A stretch of DNA of 64,000 bases from DASQPA01 sp963757335 (GCA_963757335.1 CAVWRJ010000025.1:868001-932000), one strand, 5' to 3'; shown: positions 46,301-56,729, counted from the first letter of the stretch. Translations and numbers: made by a program. Notes: generated by a model from the letters alone, not told the origin.

Positions 46301-49300
46301 TCGACGGCTCGGCGCTGTACGCCGAGTTCGGGGGCCAGCGCCTGGCGGCCCGCATCCATGTCTCCCCCGACCGGCGCACCCTCACTCTCTTTTACCAGGA
46401 CCCGCTGCCGGCGAGCGCCCGCATCCGGGTCACCCTGATCGGCGACGGGCTCGCCAACCAGTTCGGCAACGCGGTCGATGCCGACGGCGACGGCCATCCC
46501 GGCGGCACGGCGACGATCGACTTCGACACCCTCAGTCTGACGACGCTGCCCGGCACCCGGGTCTGCGGGCGGGTCTTCGCCTCGGAGCTGACCCCGGGGG
46601 CGAGCGGCGCTTCGCTCAACACCCCGCTCGAGGGGGTGACGATCGAGGTCGACGCCTCGCCCTACCAAGCGGTCACCGACAGCCTCGGCAACTTCTGCCT
46701 CGATCCGGCCCCGGCCGGCCGCTTCTTCGTCCACGTCGACGGCCGCACGGCGAAGGGCGTGCCGGCGGGCGCCTACTACCCGTTCGTGGGTAAGGCCTGG
46801 GACTCGATCCCCGGCCAGGAGTCGAACGTCGGCGACATCTTCCTCCCGCTCGCCGTGCCGGGGACGCTCCAGCCGGTGAGCCCGACGGCGGAGACCCGGA
46901 TCACCTTCCCCGCCGCGGTCCTCGCCAACTTCCCGCAGTTCGCGGGCACCGAGGTGCGGGTCCCCGCCGATTCGCTCTACTCCGACGACGGCACCCGCGG
47001 CGGCAGGGTGGGCATCCTGCCGGTCGCCCCCGACCGCCTGCCCGGACCGCTGCCGCCGGGGCTCCATTTCCCTCTCGTCATCAGCATCCAGACCGACGGC
47101 CCGACCAACTTCGACGTGCCGGTCCCGGTCTGTTTCCCCAACCTCCCCGACCCCACGACCGGCCAGACTCTGGCGGCGGGGGCGAAGAGCGCCCTCTGGA
47201 GCTTCAGCCACGACACCGGCCGGTTCGAGATCGTCGGCCCGATGACCGTCACCGCGGACGGCCAGCACACCTGCACCGACCCCGGGGTGGGCGTCCTCGC
47301 GCCCGGCTGGCACGGCACGCAGCCGGGGACGTCGAGCAAGGTCAAACCGAAGAAGCCGAAGCCGCCGGACCCCGAGAAGCCGAAGTGCGACCCTGGGGAG
47401 ATCGCGGGCAAGGTCGGCAAGCTGGTGACGGACGGCATCCAGCTGCTCCCCATTTCCAATGAAATCAAGTGCGTCCTCGGGTTCTTCACCCGGATTCCGG
47501 GCCTGCTTCAGGAAATGCAGGAGGCGGGCCGCCAGCCCACGGCGAGCTGCAAGACGATCCGGGCCCTGGGAGCCGGCGCCAAGTACATCGTCGACAATGC
47601 CCTGACCTGTGCCGGCGAGGGAGAGCTCGAGGGCTTCGAAAGGGTGGTGAAAGACTTCTGCGATGCCAACGCCGCTCTCGGCTCGACCTCCGGGGTGGCC
47701 GCCTGCCTCGTCGACAACGAAGCGGCAAAGAACCTCTTGGAGACCGCGCAGAAGGTGAGCGACATCGCCGCTTACATCAAGGTTCAGCTCAAATCCGCGG
47801 TCGACCTCAAGACCACCAGCGCCGTCGAGGCAGCCAACAAGTTCATCGAGAAGCTCGTCGACACGTCCTGCCCCCTGCCCGGAAAGGCCCTGCTCGCCCG
47901 GGAGCTGACCGACGACGACCAGGTGCCGATCACCCCGGAGACCGCCGCGCTCGCCCAGCAGCTCGCCGGATTTCTCCAGGCCGGTAGCGATCTCGTGGCC
48001 AACAATCCACCCGCCACTCTGGAGCAGATCATCGAGCAGACCAGCGCCATGGGCGCGACGGCGGATGGAACGGGCCGGCAGACGCTCGACGGCCTGAACG
48101 ATACGGTCGACGGTCCGATCTTCACCCTGGTCCGCTACGGCAGCATCGTCACGCGGCGGGTGACCCGCGGCGCCTTCCAGCAGATCCTCCCTGCCGACAC
48201 CGATGTCGAGATCTCCCTCTACGACCCGCAGACCCGGAGCCTCGCTACGCAGACGACCCGGACTAGCCCGAGCGGCCTGCTCACCAAGTTCGGCGAGTTC
48301 GTTCTCCTGCCGACCGACGGCCTGCCCGATGCGGATGGCGACGGTCTCCCCGATCTCGTCGAGGATGTCGTCGGGACCGACCCGCATAAGGCGGACACCG
48401 ATGGGGACGGCGTCTCCGACGGCGCCGAGGTGGCCCAGGGGACGGATCCCCTGGACGGCATCACCGCGCGGACCGGCGTCCTCGCCGCCGTCGCCACCCC
48501 GGGCGTCGCGATCGACATCTGCGCCGTCAACAACGTCGCGCTCGTCGCCGACGCCGATGCCGGCCTCACCGTCTTGAACGTCTTCAACGGCATGTCCCCC
48601 ACCGTCGTCGCCCAGGTGGACACCCCAGGCACCGCCCAGGCCGTGGCCTGTGGCGGGAGCCTGGTCGCCGTGGCGGACGGCCCCGCCGGCCTCGCGGTCA
48701 TCGACATCACCGATCCGCCAGCCGCCCGCGTCGTCCACCAGGTCAACCTCGGGGCCGGCGCGCAGGCGGTCGCCGTGGCTGGCAACGTGGCCTACGTGGG
48801 CCTCGACTCGGGCGAGGTCATCTCGGTCGACCTGGCGAGCGGCACGGTTCTCGAACGGGTGCGGCTCGGAGGGCCTTTCGGGGGTGCCCCGGTCCAGGAC
48901 CTGGGGATCGGCCACGAGGTGCTCTACGCGCTGACCGAAGGCACACTCTTTGCGCTACCACTCCGGCAGGGACCGCTCGCGGTGGCGAGCCGGACTCTCG
49001 CTTCAGGCTCGATCGGCGCGGGACGTAAGCGGCTTCGGCTCTTCGTCGGCGACGGGATCGCCTACGAGACCCACACTCAGGGCTATGACACCTTCGATCT
49101 CACCGATCCACTGGCGCCCAGCCTGATCGCCGAGGGCGCCAGCAGTCAGTTCGGCTGGCGGCAGATCGTCGACAACGGCTCGGGGCTCGGGATCGCCGCG
49201 GTCGGGATCAACAGTACCGATGATGCCGACCACAGCCTCGCGCTCTACGATGTGAGCGACCCCGTCAAGACCAACGTTTTCCTCACCCAGTTCGATCCCC

Positions 49301-51356
49301 CGAGCTCGGCGACCGCGGTTTCGATCTACGACGGCCTCGCCTACGTCGCCGACGGCAGGGCGGGAGTCAAGGTCGTCAACTACCTGCCCTACGACGCCAA
49401 GGGAGTGCCTCCCACTCTGTCGCTTTCGACCAACTTCGCCCCGGGCACGGCCGAGGAGGGCCAGGTCCTACGGGTGACCGCCACCGTCCACGACGACGTC
49501 CAGGTACGCAACGTCGAGTTCTTCCTCGACGGCGTCAAGGTCCTGACCGACGGCAACTTCCCCTTCGAGCTGCGGACCGTGATGCCGCTGCGTCTCCAGC
49601 AGCCTTCCGTCCTCTTGCGGGTCTGCGCCACCGACACCGGCGGCAACCGCACCTGCACCGCCGACCAGGCCTTGACCCTGCTGGCCGACGCGACCCCGCC
49701 GCGGGTCACCGCGGTCGCCCCGCCGGAGGGCACGGCCGCCCCGGAGGGCTCGATCTCCGCGCTCTCCGCCGCCTTCTCCGAGCCGATCCGGGCGGCGACT
49801 CTCGACGAGTCCGCCTTTCTCCTCTTCTCCGCCGGTCCGGACGGCGTTCCGGGCACGGCCGACGACCTGCCGGTGACCGGCGGGGCGGTGTCCTATCGGG
49901 ACGACATCAACGACGCCTTTCTTACCTTTACCACTCCCCTGCCCAAGGACGTCTATCGGGCAGTCCTCCGCGCCTCGGTCACGGACCTCGCCGGCAACCT
50001 CCTGGGGACCGATTTCGCCTGGACCTTCCGAGTCGGCGCGTCGCCGCAACCCTCCGGCAACCCCTTCGAGTACGCGAGCGACGGCGATCGCATCGCCGCC
50101 TGCCAGGGTATCGCCGGCAAGGCTTCGTTCCTCTGCGACAGCATCGCCGATCCCGACGACCAGCGGATGTGCGCCGCCCTGGCCGGCGGCATACAGGCTC
50201 CATGCACCGGAATCACCGACCGCAACCTGCAGCTCGCCTGCTACGGGATGTCCGTTCAAGTCCCGTCCAACTGCCGCGACATCACGGACGCCAACCTCCA
50301 GCAGTTCTGCTATGCGGTGAGCGGCTTCGGACCGTTCTCATGCCAGAACATCGCCGATCCCAACACCCGCTTCCTCTGTGACGCGCTGTCGGCGAACGTC
50401 GGCGGAGCCTTGGCGGGGGTCAAGGTCGGCGTCGGCGGCGGCACTGGCAGCGGCGGTTGCACCGACATCGCCGACCCTGGCACCCGGCAGTTCTGCCTCG
50501 GCGTCTCCCAGCAGACGCCTGCCCTCTGCGGCACGACCCTCCCCGACACCGTGCCGCCACAGGTCTTCGCGGTCGACCCGGCGGACGGCTCAATGGTCGC
50601 GTTGGGCTCGCACATGGTGGTCTCCGCTTCCTGGACCGAGCCCCTCGCCCCGGCGACCGTCAACGCCGCCAGCTTCCAGCTCTTCGCGGCCGGGCCGGAC
50701 GGCGCTCTCGGCACCCCCGACGACGTCGCCTTTGCCAATGGAACGGTGTCCTACCGCGACGACCTGGGCAAGAGCCTGCTCACCTTCCCGGCTCCGCTCC
50801 CGCGCGGCCTCTATCGCGCCGTCCTCAAAGGCTCGATCGCCGATGCCGCGGGCAACCCCCTGGGAACAGATTTCGTCTGGAGCTTCAGGGTCGGCCCGCC
50901 GCAGGTGGGCCCGGGCAACCCCTTCGAGTACGCGAGCGCGGGGGATCAACAGCTCGCCTGCAGCGGGATCGCCGGGAAGAGCTCCGCCGTATGCGCCGGT
51001 ATTTCCGATCTCAACGATCAGCTGATGTGCGCCGCCCTGGCCGACCGGATCCCAAGACTCCCTGTACCCAGATGACCGATCGCAACCTGCAGCTGACCTG
51101 CTACGGCATCAGCGTCGTGAGCCCGTCCAACTGCCGTAGCATCACGGACGCCGACGAGCGGAGCTTCTGCTTCGGGGTGGCCGGTTTCGAACCCGGGCAG
51201 TGCGACTCGATCCTCGACTCCGACACCCGGGTGCTCTGCCAGGCCCTGGCGAATTCCGCGCCGGCCACCTGCACGGGGATCGGCAACGCCAACCTCCAGC
51301 AGTTCTGCGCCGGGTTGTCCAGCCAGGACCCCACGCCCTGCGCGGCGATTCAGTAG
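43381..51356 (+). CDS. Giant secreted multi-domain surface protein (DUF11, SdrD-B, SbsA-Ig, LVIVD, Cys-rich repeats; one frameshift near the 3' end)
   Basis: About 2,658 residues, starting at TTG 43381 after a strong GAAGGAGG. Signal peptide 1-27 (PARAQ). Order by residue: Cys-containing module ~40-150 (CSGKVSQLTLRYRG); three DUF11 domains ~160-590; three SdrD-B/Cna-type domains ~595-940 (DGSYRF...PGSYxVEF); SbsA-type Ig ~940-1050; carboxypeptidase-regulatory-like and ZU5-like region ~1060-1315; helical segment ~1330-1600; calcium-type DADGDGLPD/DTDGDGVSDG ~1650-1690; LVIVD-type propeller ~1705-2000; Ig, then SbsA-Ig ~2105-2220; Cys-rich repeats ~2227-2384; SbsA-Ig ~2387-2508; Cys-rich repeats again to the end. 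The frame breaks at about 51051-51053, where one missing base in ATCCC would join MCAALADRIP to KTPCTQMTDRN; without it the protein stops at 51075. Likely adhesin or scaffold. No anchor motif seen. Confidence 0.85.
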
Positions 51357-51369
51357 GGGGAGGACGGGA

Positions 51370-51387
51370 CACAGCTCAGAGGCTGTG
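51370..51387. terminator. Hairpin between convergent genes
   Basis: cacagc/gctgtg 6-bp stem with a 6-nt loop, in the 66-nt gap between the stops of the giant gene and the deacetylase. No T-run on either side, so termination is only a suggestion. Confidence 0.3.
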
Positions 51388-51422
51388 AAGAGTGGTCGGG
51401 ATGGAACCTACGTGCCTGGGCC

Positions 51423-52403
51423 CTACCCCACCAAACGAGCGCCCCACGACGGCTGCGCGCGCAGAATCGCCGCGGACACCGCCACCTCTTCTTTGACGAC
51501 CCGCCGCTCGGCCGTTCCCATGAAATCCATCTCCGCCGCCGCCTGGAGGGTCGTAAACGGCAGGGCTCGGAGCAGCTCGCGGAAGCGGCGGACGTAGCCG
51601 AGCCGGCCGGTTTCGTGGACGAAGCGGGCGATCCCGGTGAGGCGGCCGGGGGTGACGCAGCCGGTCAGCTCCCAGGGGTGGACGACGAGGACCGGGAGGC
51701 CCCCCTTGGCGTGGTGGGCGATGGCAGCTCTGGCGATCCATTCCGGCGGGCAGAGGCGGCCGGTCCAGCTGCCGGCTGGGAGGCGGAGGGGGCCGGCGAA
51801 ACAGAGGGGCGGGAACTCGACTAAGTCCCGGGCGCGACCGGAGGCCGATTCCGGCCAGATGAGGCGGACGACGGTCCGCGGGTTGTCGGGCCGGCCGGCG
51901 AGCGGGTAGGGGGCGAGCGAGCTGTCGTAGCGATAGCCGGCCTCCTCCACCAGGGGGAGCCGGCTGTTTCCCAGGTTGCGGAGCGACCACTCGGGGGCGC
52001 GGTAGCCGGCGACCGGCAGGCCCACGATGTCCTCCAGTAGGGCCTTGGCCCGCCGCACGTCTCGCGCGAACTCAGGGAGGGTGCGCTCCGAGGCGCGGAG
52101 GTGCAGATAGCCGTGACTCGCCACCTCGTGGCCGGCGTCGGCGATCTCCCGAATCCGGCGGGGCAGGCGCTCCGCGACCTCGCCTAAGACGAAGAAGGTG
52201 GCCTGCCGCCCGGCCTGGCTAAGCAGCTCTAAAATTTCGGGGAGGACACGATCGAGCTCGGTGCGGAGGACCGGCCGCCGCTCCGGATGGACGTACCCCG
52301 GAACCTGGCAGGTGTGGTACCACTCCTCGACGTCCACGGTCAGCGCATAGCCGAAAGGGCTCGGCCAGCGGGGCGATGGGGACCACCCGCGGACGCTCGA
52401 CAC
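51423..52403 (-). CDS. Polysaccharide deacetylase, XrtA/DUF3473-type
   Basis: 326 residues from GTG 52403, chosen because AAGGA lies 11 nt upstream and the NodB domain then starts properly; a much longer in-frame reading to 52886 is low-complexity and invades the nuoA leader. YALTVDVEEWYHT opens the NodB fold (catalytic Asp and metal Asp region), HEVASHGYLHL gives the metal-binding HxxxH, and GYRAPEWSL and YDSSLAP follow. The C-terminal FVHETGRLGYVRRFRELLRALPFTTL is the DUF3473 extension. Such enzymes deacetylate exopolysaccharide, usually near exosortase systems, but none is in the window. It is divergent from nuoA. Confidence 0.9.
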   Translation of the reverse strand: MSSVRGWSPSPRWPSPFGYALTVDVEEWYHTCQVPGYVHPERRPVLRTELDRVLPEILELLSQAGRQATFFVLGEVAERLPRRIREIADAGHEVASHGYLHLRASERTLPEFARDVRRAKALLEDIVGLPVAGYRAPEWSLRNLGNSRLPLVEEAGYRYDSSLAPYPLAGRPDNPRTVVRLIWPESASGRARDLVEFPPLCFAGPLRLPAGSWTGRLCPPEWIARAAIAHHAKGGLPVLVVHPWELTGCVTPGRLTGIARFVHETGRLGYVRRFRELLRALPFTTLQAAAEMDFMGTAERRVVKEEVAVSAAILRAQPSWGARLVG

Positions 52404-52425
52404 TTTTATCCAATCCTTGCCAGAG

Positions 52426-52444
52426 GTTTGTAACAAGTTCAAAC
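52426..52444. promoter_or_regulatory. Candidate operator between deacetylase and nuoA
   Basis: GTTTGTAACAAGTTCAAAC, with outer arms GTTTG/CAAAC perfect and 13 of 19 positions symmetric. It lies 23-41 nt upstream of the deacetylase start and 240 nt before nuoA. It shares the TTGT..C.A character of Rex sites but does not match the Rex consensus, so assignment is weak. Confidence 0.25.
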
Positions 52445-52683
52445 GGCACCATGCTCGCTCGCGCCCCCTTCCAGGTCCGTTCCCCGTCTTCCCACTGTAG
52501 CCTTGTTTCGAAGCGGAGCTTGTGACATCCTTCACTAGCCCTGAAGGCGCTCTGGGCTTCGGCGGTTGCGCTTCTCGAAGATGCACGCCCCGTGCCGAGG
52601 AAATCTCCGGTTCGGGGGCCCGCCGGCAACCCGGTTTCGCTTTCGCCTGATGAGGCCTTGAACGACTCTCTGGGAGGCTTCCG

Positions 52684-53097
52684 TTGCCCGAGCAGTACTT
52701 TCCGGTTCTCTTGACCCTGGGGGTTGCCATCCTCCTCGGAGTCACCATCCTCGTCCTCTCGCAGCTCCTCGGCAAACAGACCGGGGGCCGCATCAAGGGG
52801 ACGACGGTCGAGTCCGGTATGCCGCTCCTGGACGTCTCGCACAAGCGGATCTCGATCATCTTCTTCCTCGTGGCCATCGACTTCATCGTCTTCGACCTCG
52901 AAGCCGCCTTCCTCTATCCCTGGGCGCTCGTGCTGCGCGACCGGGGATGGCCCCTGTTCTGGCCGGTCATGGGCTTCATCTTCCTCATCCTCGTGGGGTA
53001 CGTCTACGTCTGGAAGAAGGGCGGGCTCGACCTCGGGCCGAAGAGCCGCGCGGTCGGCCACAGCGGCGAGCCCCGGCTCGTGGGAGAACAGCCATGA
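52684..53097 (+). CDS. nuoA: NADH-quinone oxidoreductase subunit A
   Basis: 137 residues, three membrane helices. YESG-type core is TVESGMPLLD, followed by KRISIIFFLVAIDFIVFDLEAAFLYPWA, the most conserved NuoA stretch (helix 2 with FDLE.AFLYPWA). TTG 52684 with GGGAGG 6 nt upstream. The stop overlaps a downstream ATG (ATGA at 53094). First gene of the operon; next comes nuoE instead of nuoB. Confidence 0.95.
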   Translation: MPEQYFPVLLTLGVAILLGVTILVLSQLLGKQTGGRIKGTTVESGMPLLDVSHKRISIIFFLVAIDFIVFDLEAAFLYPWALVLRDRGWPLFWPVMGFIFLILVGYVYVWKKGGLDLGPKSRAVGHSGEPRLVGEQP

Positions 53098-53140
53098 GCA
53101 GGACCCGAGAAGCCATGAGCAGGATTGAGAAGCCATGAGC
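53091..53140 (+). repeat. Three repeated start-like boxes GCCATGAGC at the nuoA-nuoE junction
   Basis: gccatgagc occurs at 53091, 53112 and 53132 inside near-repeats agaagccatgagcaggac / agaagccatgagcggaac (period 21 then 20 nt). The first ATG overlaps the nuoA stop and opens only a 14-codon frame; the third is the nuoE start. Such boxes would be expected before each gene of an ATGA-coupled operon. Confidence 0.7.
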
Positions 53141-53711
53141 GGAACGGAAAAACTGCCCGCGGCGGTCGCCCCAGGGCCGGCCGATTCGCTCTCCCCGACC
53201 GGCGAGGAGTACGCCACCAACAGCCGCTGACCGCCGCCCGCCGCGTCTTCCAGACGAGGCCCGCCGGGAGCTCGACGAGATCCGCCCGCGCTATCCGACG
53301 ACGCTCGCGACCCTCCTCCCCGCCCTCCACATCGCCCAGCGTTACTGGGGCGGCTGGCTGCCGGACGAGGCGATCGCCGCCGTCGCCGCCGAGCTCGGGG
53401 TGCCCGCGGCGACGGTCTACGGGGTCGTCACCTTCTACGACCTCTATCACCAGAAGCCGGTCGGCCGGCACCGCATCCGGGTCTGCACCAACCTCTCCTG
53501 CCAGCTCCGCGGCTCGGCCGAGATCATGCAAGCCATGAAGGACGAGCTGGCGGTCGGCGAGGACGAGGTGACCCCCGACGGCCGCTGCTCCTACATCCAC
53601 TTCGAGTGCCTGGGCTCGTGCGACACCGCGCCGATGATGATGATCGACGACGAGTACCACGAGAACTTGACGCCTGAGCGGGCGCGCCGCATCGTGAAAG
53701 GTCTCGCCTGA
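53135..53711 (+). CDS. nuoE: NADH-quinone oxidoreductase subunit E, two small frameshifts
   Basis: 24 kDa-type subunit with a [2Fe-2S] cluster. From ATG 53135 the frame stops at 53228. Conserved sequence resumes in two further frames: LTAARRVF (to ~53250), then PDEARRELDEIRPRYPTTL, ALHIAQRYWGGWLP, VYGVVTFYDLYHQKPVG, the cluster ligands CTNLSC and ECLGSC, and the end. One missing C near 53224 and one near 53250 restore a single ~192-residue protein (577 nt plus 2). Two losses in C runs within 30 nt of an otherwise perfect respiratory gene point to sequence error. The stop overlaps nuoF (TGATG). Confidence 0.88.
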
Positions 53712-55015
53712 TGACAGCTTTCGAACCGGTCCTGACGCGGAACGTCGGGAAGCCCGAGGCCCTGACCCTCGAAGGCTACAAGAAGCTCGGCGGCTACGAG
53801 GGGCTCGCCAAGGCGCTCAAAATGGAGCCCGACGCGGTCATCGAGGAGGTCAAGAAGTCGGGCCTCCGCGGCCGCGGCGGCGCCGGCTTCTCGGCGGGCT
53901 TGAAGTGGAGCTTCATCCCCAAGGGCAAGCCGGGGGAGAAGAAGGTCAAGTACCTGGTCTGCAACGCCGACGAGTCCGAGCCGGGGACCTTCAAGGACCG
54001 CCTGCTGATGGAGAACGACCCTCACCAGCTGATCGAGGGGTGCGCCATCTGCTGCTTCGCGGTGCAGGCCAACACCTGCTACATCTACATCCGCGGCGAG
54101 TACACGAAGTCGGCGGCGATTCTGGAGCAGGCGCTCAAAGAGGCGCGGGACAAAGGCATCCTGGGCGACAGCTCGATGGGCTCGGGCTTCAAGCTCGACA
54201 TGTGGGTCCACCGCGGCGCCGGGGCCTACATCTGCGGCGAGGAGACCGGGATGCTCGAATCGCTCGAGGGCAAGCGCGGCCAGCCCCGGGTGAAACCCCC
54301 CTTCCCGGCCGTCGTCGGCGCCTTCGGCGCCCCCACCGTCATCAACAACGTCGAGACCTTGGCCAACGTGCCGCACATCCTCACCCGCGGCGCCGACTGG
54401 TACAAGGCGATCGGCACCGACGAGAAGAACACCGGTCCCAAGCTCTACGCCATCTCGGGCCACGTCGAACGGCCGGGCACCTACGAGTACCCGATCGGGG
54501 TGACCTTCAGAGAGATCCTGGACGGCTGCGGCGGGATGTGGCGGGGCGGCAAGCTCAAGGCCTTCATCCCCGGGGGCGCCTCGGCGCCCATGCTGACCGC
54601 CGACCAGATCGACCTCAAGATGGACTTCGACAGCGTCGCCAAGGCCGGCAGCATGCTGGGCTCGGCGGCGGTCATCGTCATGGACGACCAGACCTGCCTG
54701 GTGCGGGCGGCGGCGCGGCTCGCCAAGTTCTTCAACCACGAGTCGTGCGGCCAGTGCACCCCCTGCCGCGAGGGGACGAACTGGATGGAGCTGCTGCTCA
54801 AGCGGATCGAGCATGGCGAGGGGCGGCCGGGCGACCCCGAGCTCCTGATGTCGATCAGCGGCAACGTCGGCGGCAACTCGCTCTGCGCCCTGGGCGACGC
54901 GGCGATCGGCCCCGTCCGCTCGCTGATCAAGACCTTCCGCGCCGAGGTCGACCGCCACATCACGGAGCGCGGCTGCCCCTTCCCGGAGCGGCGCTTCTTC
55001 GCCGAGGGAGCTTAA
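53711..55015 (+). CDS. nuoF: NADH-quinone oxidoreductase subunit F (NADH-binding, FMN, N3 cluster)
   Basis: 434 residues. FMN/NADH loop GLRGRGGAGFSAGLKW, YLVCNADESEPGTFKDR, YIYIRGEY, GAGAYICGEETGMLESLEGKRGQPR and the [4Fe-4S] ligands in SCGQCTPCREG with a fourth Cys in NSLCALGD. Accepts hydride from NADH and passes electrons to NuoE/NuoG. Overlaps the nuoE stop. Confidence 0.97.
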   Translation: MTAFEPVLTRNVGKPEALTLEGYKKLGGYEGLAKALKMEPDAVIEEVKKSGLRGRGGAGFSAGLKWSFIPKGKPGEKKVKYLVCNADESEPGTFKDRLLMENDPHQLIEGCAICCFAVQANTCYIYIRGEYTKSAAILEQALKEARDKGILGDSSMGSGFKLDMWVHRGAGAYICGEETGMLESLEGKRGQPRVKPPFPAVVGAFGAPTVINNVETLANVPHILTRGADWYKAIGTDEKNTGPKLYAISGHVERPGTYEYPIGVTFREILDGCGGMWRGGKLKAFIPGGASAPMLTADQIDLKMDFDSVAKAGSMLGSAAVIVMDDQTCLVRAAARLAKFFNHESCGQCTPCREGTNWMELLLKRIEHGEGRPGDPELLMSISGNVGGNSLCALGDAAIGPVRSLIKTFRAEVDRHITERGCPFPERRFFAEGA

Positions 55016-55021
55016 AGAGAC

Positions 55022-56719
55022 GTGCCCAAGGTAACCATCAACGACCGCACCGTGGAGGTGCCCGTCGGGACGAACGTCATCGAGGCGGGGTTCCTGGTCG
55101 GCGTCCAGATCCCCCACTACTGCTACCACCCGCGCCTCTCGGTCGTCGGCCAGTGCCGGATGTGCCTGGTCGAGGTCGAGATGGGCGGCAGGAAGATGCC
55201 GAAGCTCCAGGCCGGCTGCTCGACCCAGGTCGAGAAGGACGGCATGGTGGTGCGGACCGACACCCCGGAAGTCAAGGAAGCGACCAAGGGGATGATGGAG
55301 TTCCTCCTCATCAACCACCCGCTGGACTGCCCGATCTGCGACCAGGCCGGCGAGTGCGGCCTCCAGGACTACTCGTTCAAGCACGGGGTGGCCTTCTCGC
55401 GCTTCCGGTTCGAGGACAAGCGGACCTACCCGGGGCGCGAGCGCATCCCCCTGGGGGCGAACGTCGTCCTCAACATGAACCGCTGCATCCAGTGCACGCG
55501 CTGCATCCGCTTCACCAACGAGATCGCGAAGACCGGCGAGCTCGGCTTCTTCAACCGCGGGGCGCGGACCGAGATCGGCACCTTCCCCGGCAAGGAGCTG
55601 TCGAACCCGCTCGCCACCTGCGTCGTCGACATCTGCCCGGTGGGCGCCCTGACCTCGACCCGCTTCCGCTTCGCCGAGCGCGTCTTCTACCTCGACAAGA
55701 AGCCGTCGCTCTGCACCGGCTGCGAGGTGGGCTGCAACATCACGATCGAGCACCGGCGGGGGGACATCAAGCGCTACAAGCCGCGCACCAACCCCGAGGT
55801 CAACGACTACTGGATGTGCGACTACGGCCGCTCGACCTTCGAGCGCTACAAGACCGTGCCGCGCCTCACCGCCCCCCGTCTGCGCGGCGAGGACGGGCGG
55901 GTGGCCCCGGCCGCCCCGGCCTCCTACAAGGACGCGCTCGACGCGGTCTACCGGCAGCTGCGGGCCGCCGGCGCCCCGGTCGCCCCGAGCGCTCCGAGCG
56001 CCCCGATCGCCATCCTCGGCTCGGGCTTCCTGACCTCGGAGGAGGCCCTCCTCTTCGCCGAGCTGGCCGACCAGGTGGGGACGCCCCACCGCGCGGTCGC
56101 GGTCGAGATCGGTCCGGAGCGGCACATCCCCAATCTGAAGGGCGGGATCACCGGCCGCGAGGCGGCCCCCAACCGGCGCGGGGCGGAGCTCGCCGGTCTC
56201 AAGTCCGGCCCTTCCGGGATGAGCGCCGAGGCGATCCTCGCCGGGGAGACCCCCGTCTCGGTCCTCGTGGTGACCGACAGCGACTTCGGCCAGGCGGCCT
56301 ACGACGAGGCGGCGGTCGCCCGCCTGCGCCAGGCCGCCCGGACCCTCGTCGTCTTCGGCTGGGCGGACTCCCCCCTCGCCAAGGCGGCGGACATCGCCCT
56401 TCCGGTCGCCACCCATGCCGAGAAGACGGGGAGCTTCGTCAACGTCGAGTGGCGGGTGCAGCGCTTCACCCCCGCCTTTCCTCCCTCCGGCCTGGCGCGC
56501 CCCGGGGTCGAGGTCCTTTCGGACCTCCTCGCCCGCTTCGACCCGGATCTCGCCCATTTGACCCCGGAGATCGTCTTCGACCGCCTCGCCGAAACCGTGC
56601 CGGCCTTCGCCGGGCTCCGTCTCGCCAAGCTGCCGGCGACCGGCGCTCCCCTCGCGATTCCGGTCGCGCAGATCGCAGACGCCGCTCTCCCCCCGCGGGA
56701 GCCGGTGGCGGAGGTCTGA
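55022..56719 (+). CDS. nuoG: NADH-quinone oxidoreductase subunit G
   Basis: 565 residues, short for the family (often 700-900), so the molybdopterin-like C-terminal part is reduced. [2Fe-2S] CYHPRLSVVGQCRMC, N5 His-Cys site HPLDCPICDQAGEC, N4 site CIQCTRCIRF, and a full N7-type motif, CTGCEVGC followed after exactly 27 residues by Cys in YWMCDYGR; N7 is missing in most organisms. After residue ~300 the sequence is Ala/Pro-rich with an ETGSFVN-like HAEKTGSFVNVEWR segment. GTG 55022 follows nuoF by 6 nt. Confidence 0.95.
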   Translation: MPKVTINDRTVEVPVGTNVIEAGFLVGVQIPHYCYHPRLSVVGQCRMCLVEVEMGGRKMPKLQAGCSTQVEKDGMVVRTDTPEVKEATKGMMEFLLINHPLDCPICDQAGECGLQDYSFKHGVAFSRFRFEDKRTYPGRERIPLGANVVLNMNRCIQCTRCIRFTNEIAKTGELGFFNRGARTEIGTFPGKELSNPLATCVVDICPVGALTSTRFRFAERVFYLDKKPSLCTGCEVGCNITIEHRRGDIKRYKPRTNPEVNDYWMCDYGRSTFERYKTVPRLTAPRLRGEDGRVAPAAPASYKDALDAVYRQLRAAGAPVAPSAPSAPIAILGSGFLTSEEALLFAELADQVGTPHRAVAVEIGPERHIPNLKGGITGREAAPNRRGAELAGLKSGPSGMSAEAILAGETPVSVLVVTDSDFGQAAYDEAAVARLRQAARTLVVFGWADSPLAKAADIALPVATHAEKTGSFVNVEWRVQRFTPAFPPSGLARPGVEVLSDLLARFDPDLAHLTPEIVFDRLAETVPAFAGLRLAKLPATGAPLAIPVAQIADAALPPREPVAEV

Positions 56720-56729
56720 CGAGAGCCTC

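Noticed and set aside
43657..48915. A 1,752-codon open frame on the minus strand
   Set aside because: It is antisense to the giant surface protein; its Arg/Gly/Asp-rich translation has no domain pattern, and such frames are expected opposite high-GC coding DNA.
52404..52683. A canonical Rex operator upstream of nuoA
   Set aside because: No TTGTTAAnnnnTTAACAA-like site; only a weak partial symmetry at 52426-52444.
52404..52886. A 160-residue N-terminal extension of the deacetylase
   Set aside because: Low-complexity, overlaps the nuoA leader and start, and contains no signal peptide; GTG 52403 with AAGGA fits better.
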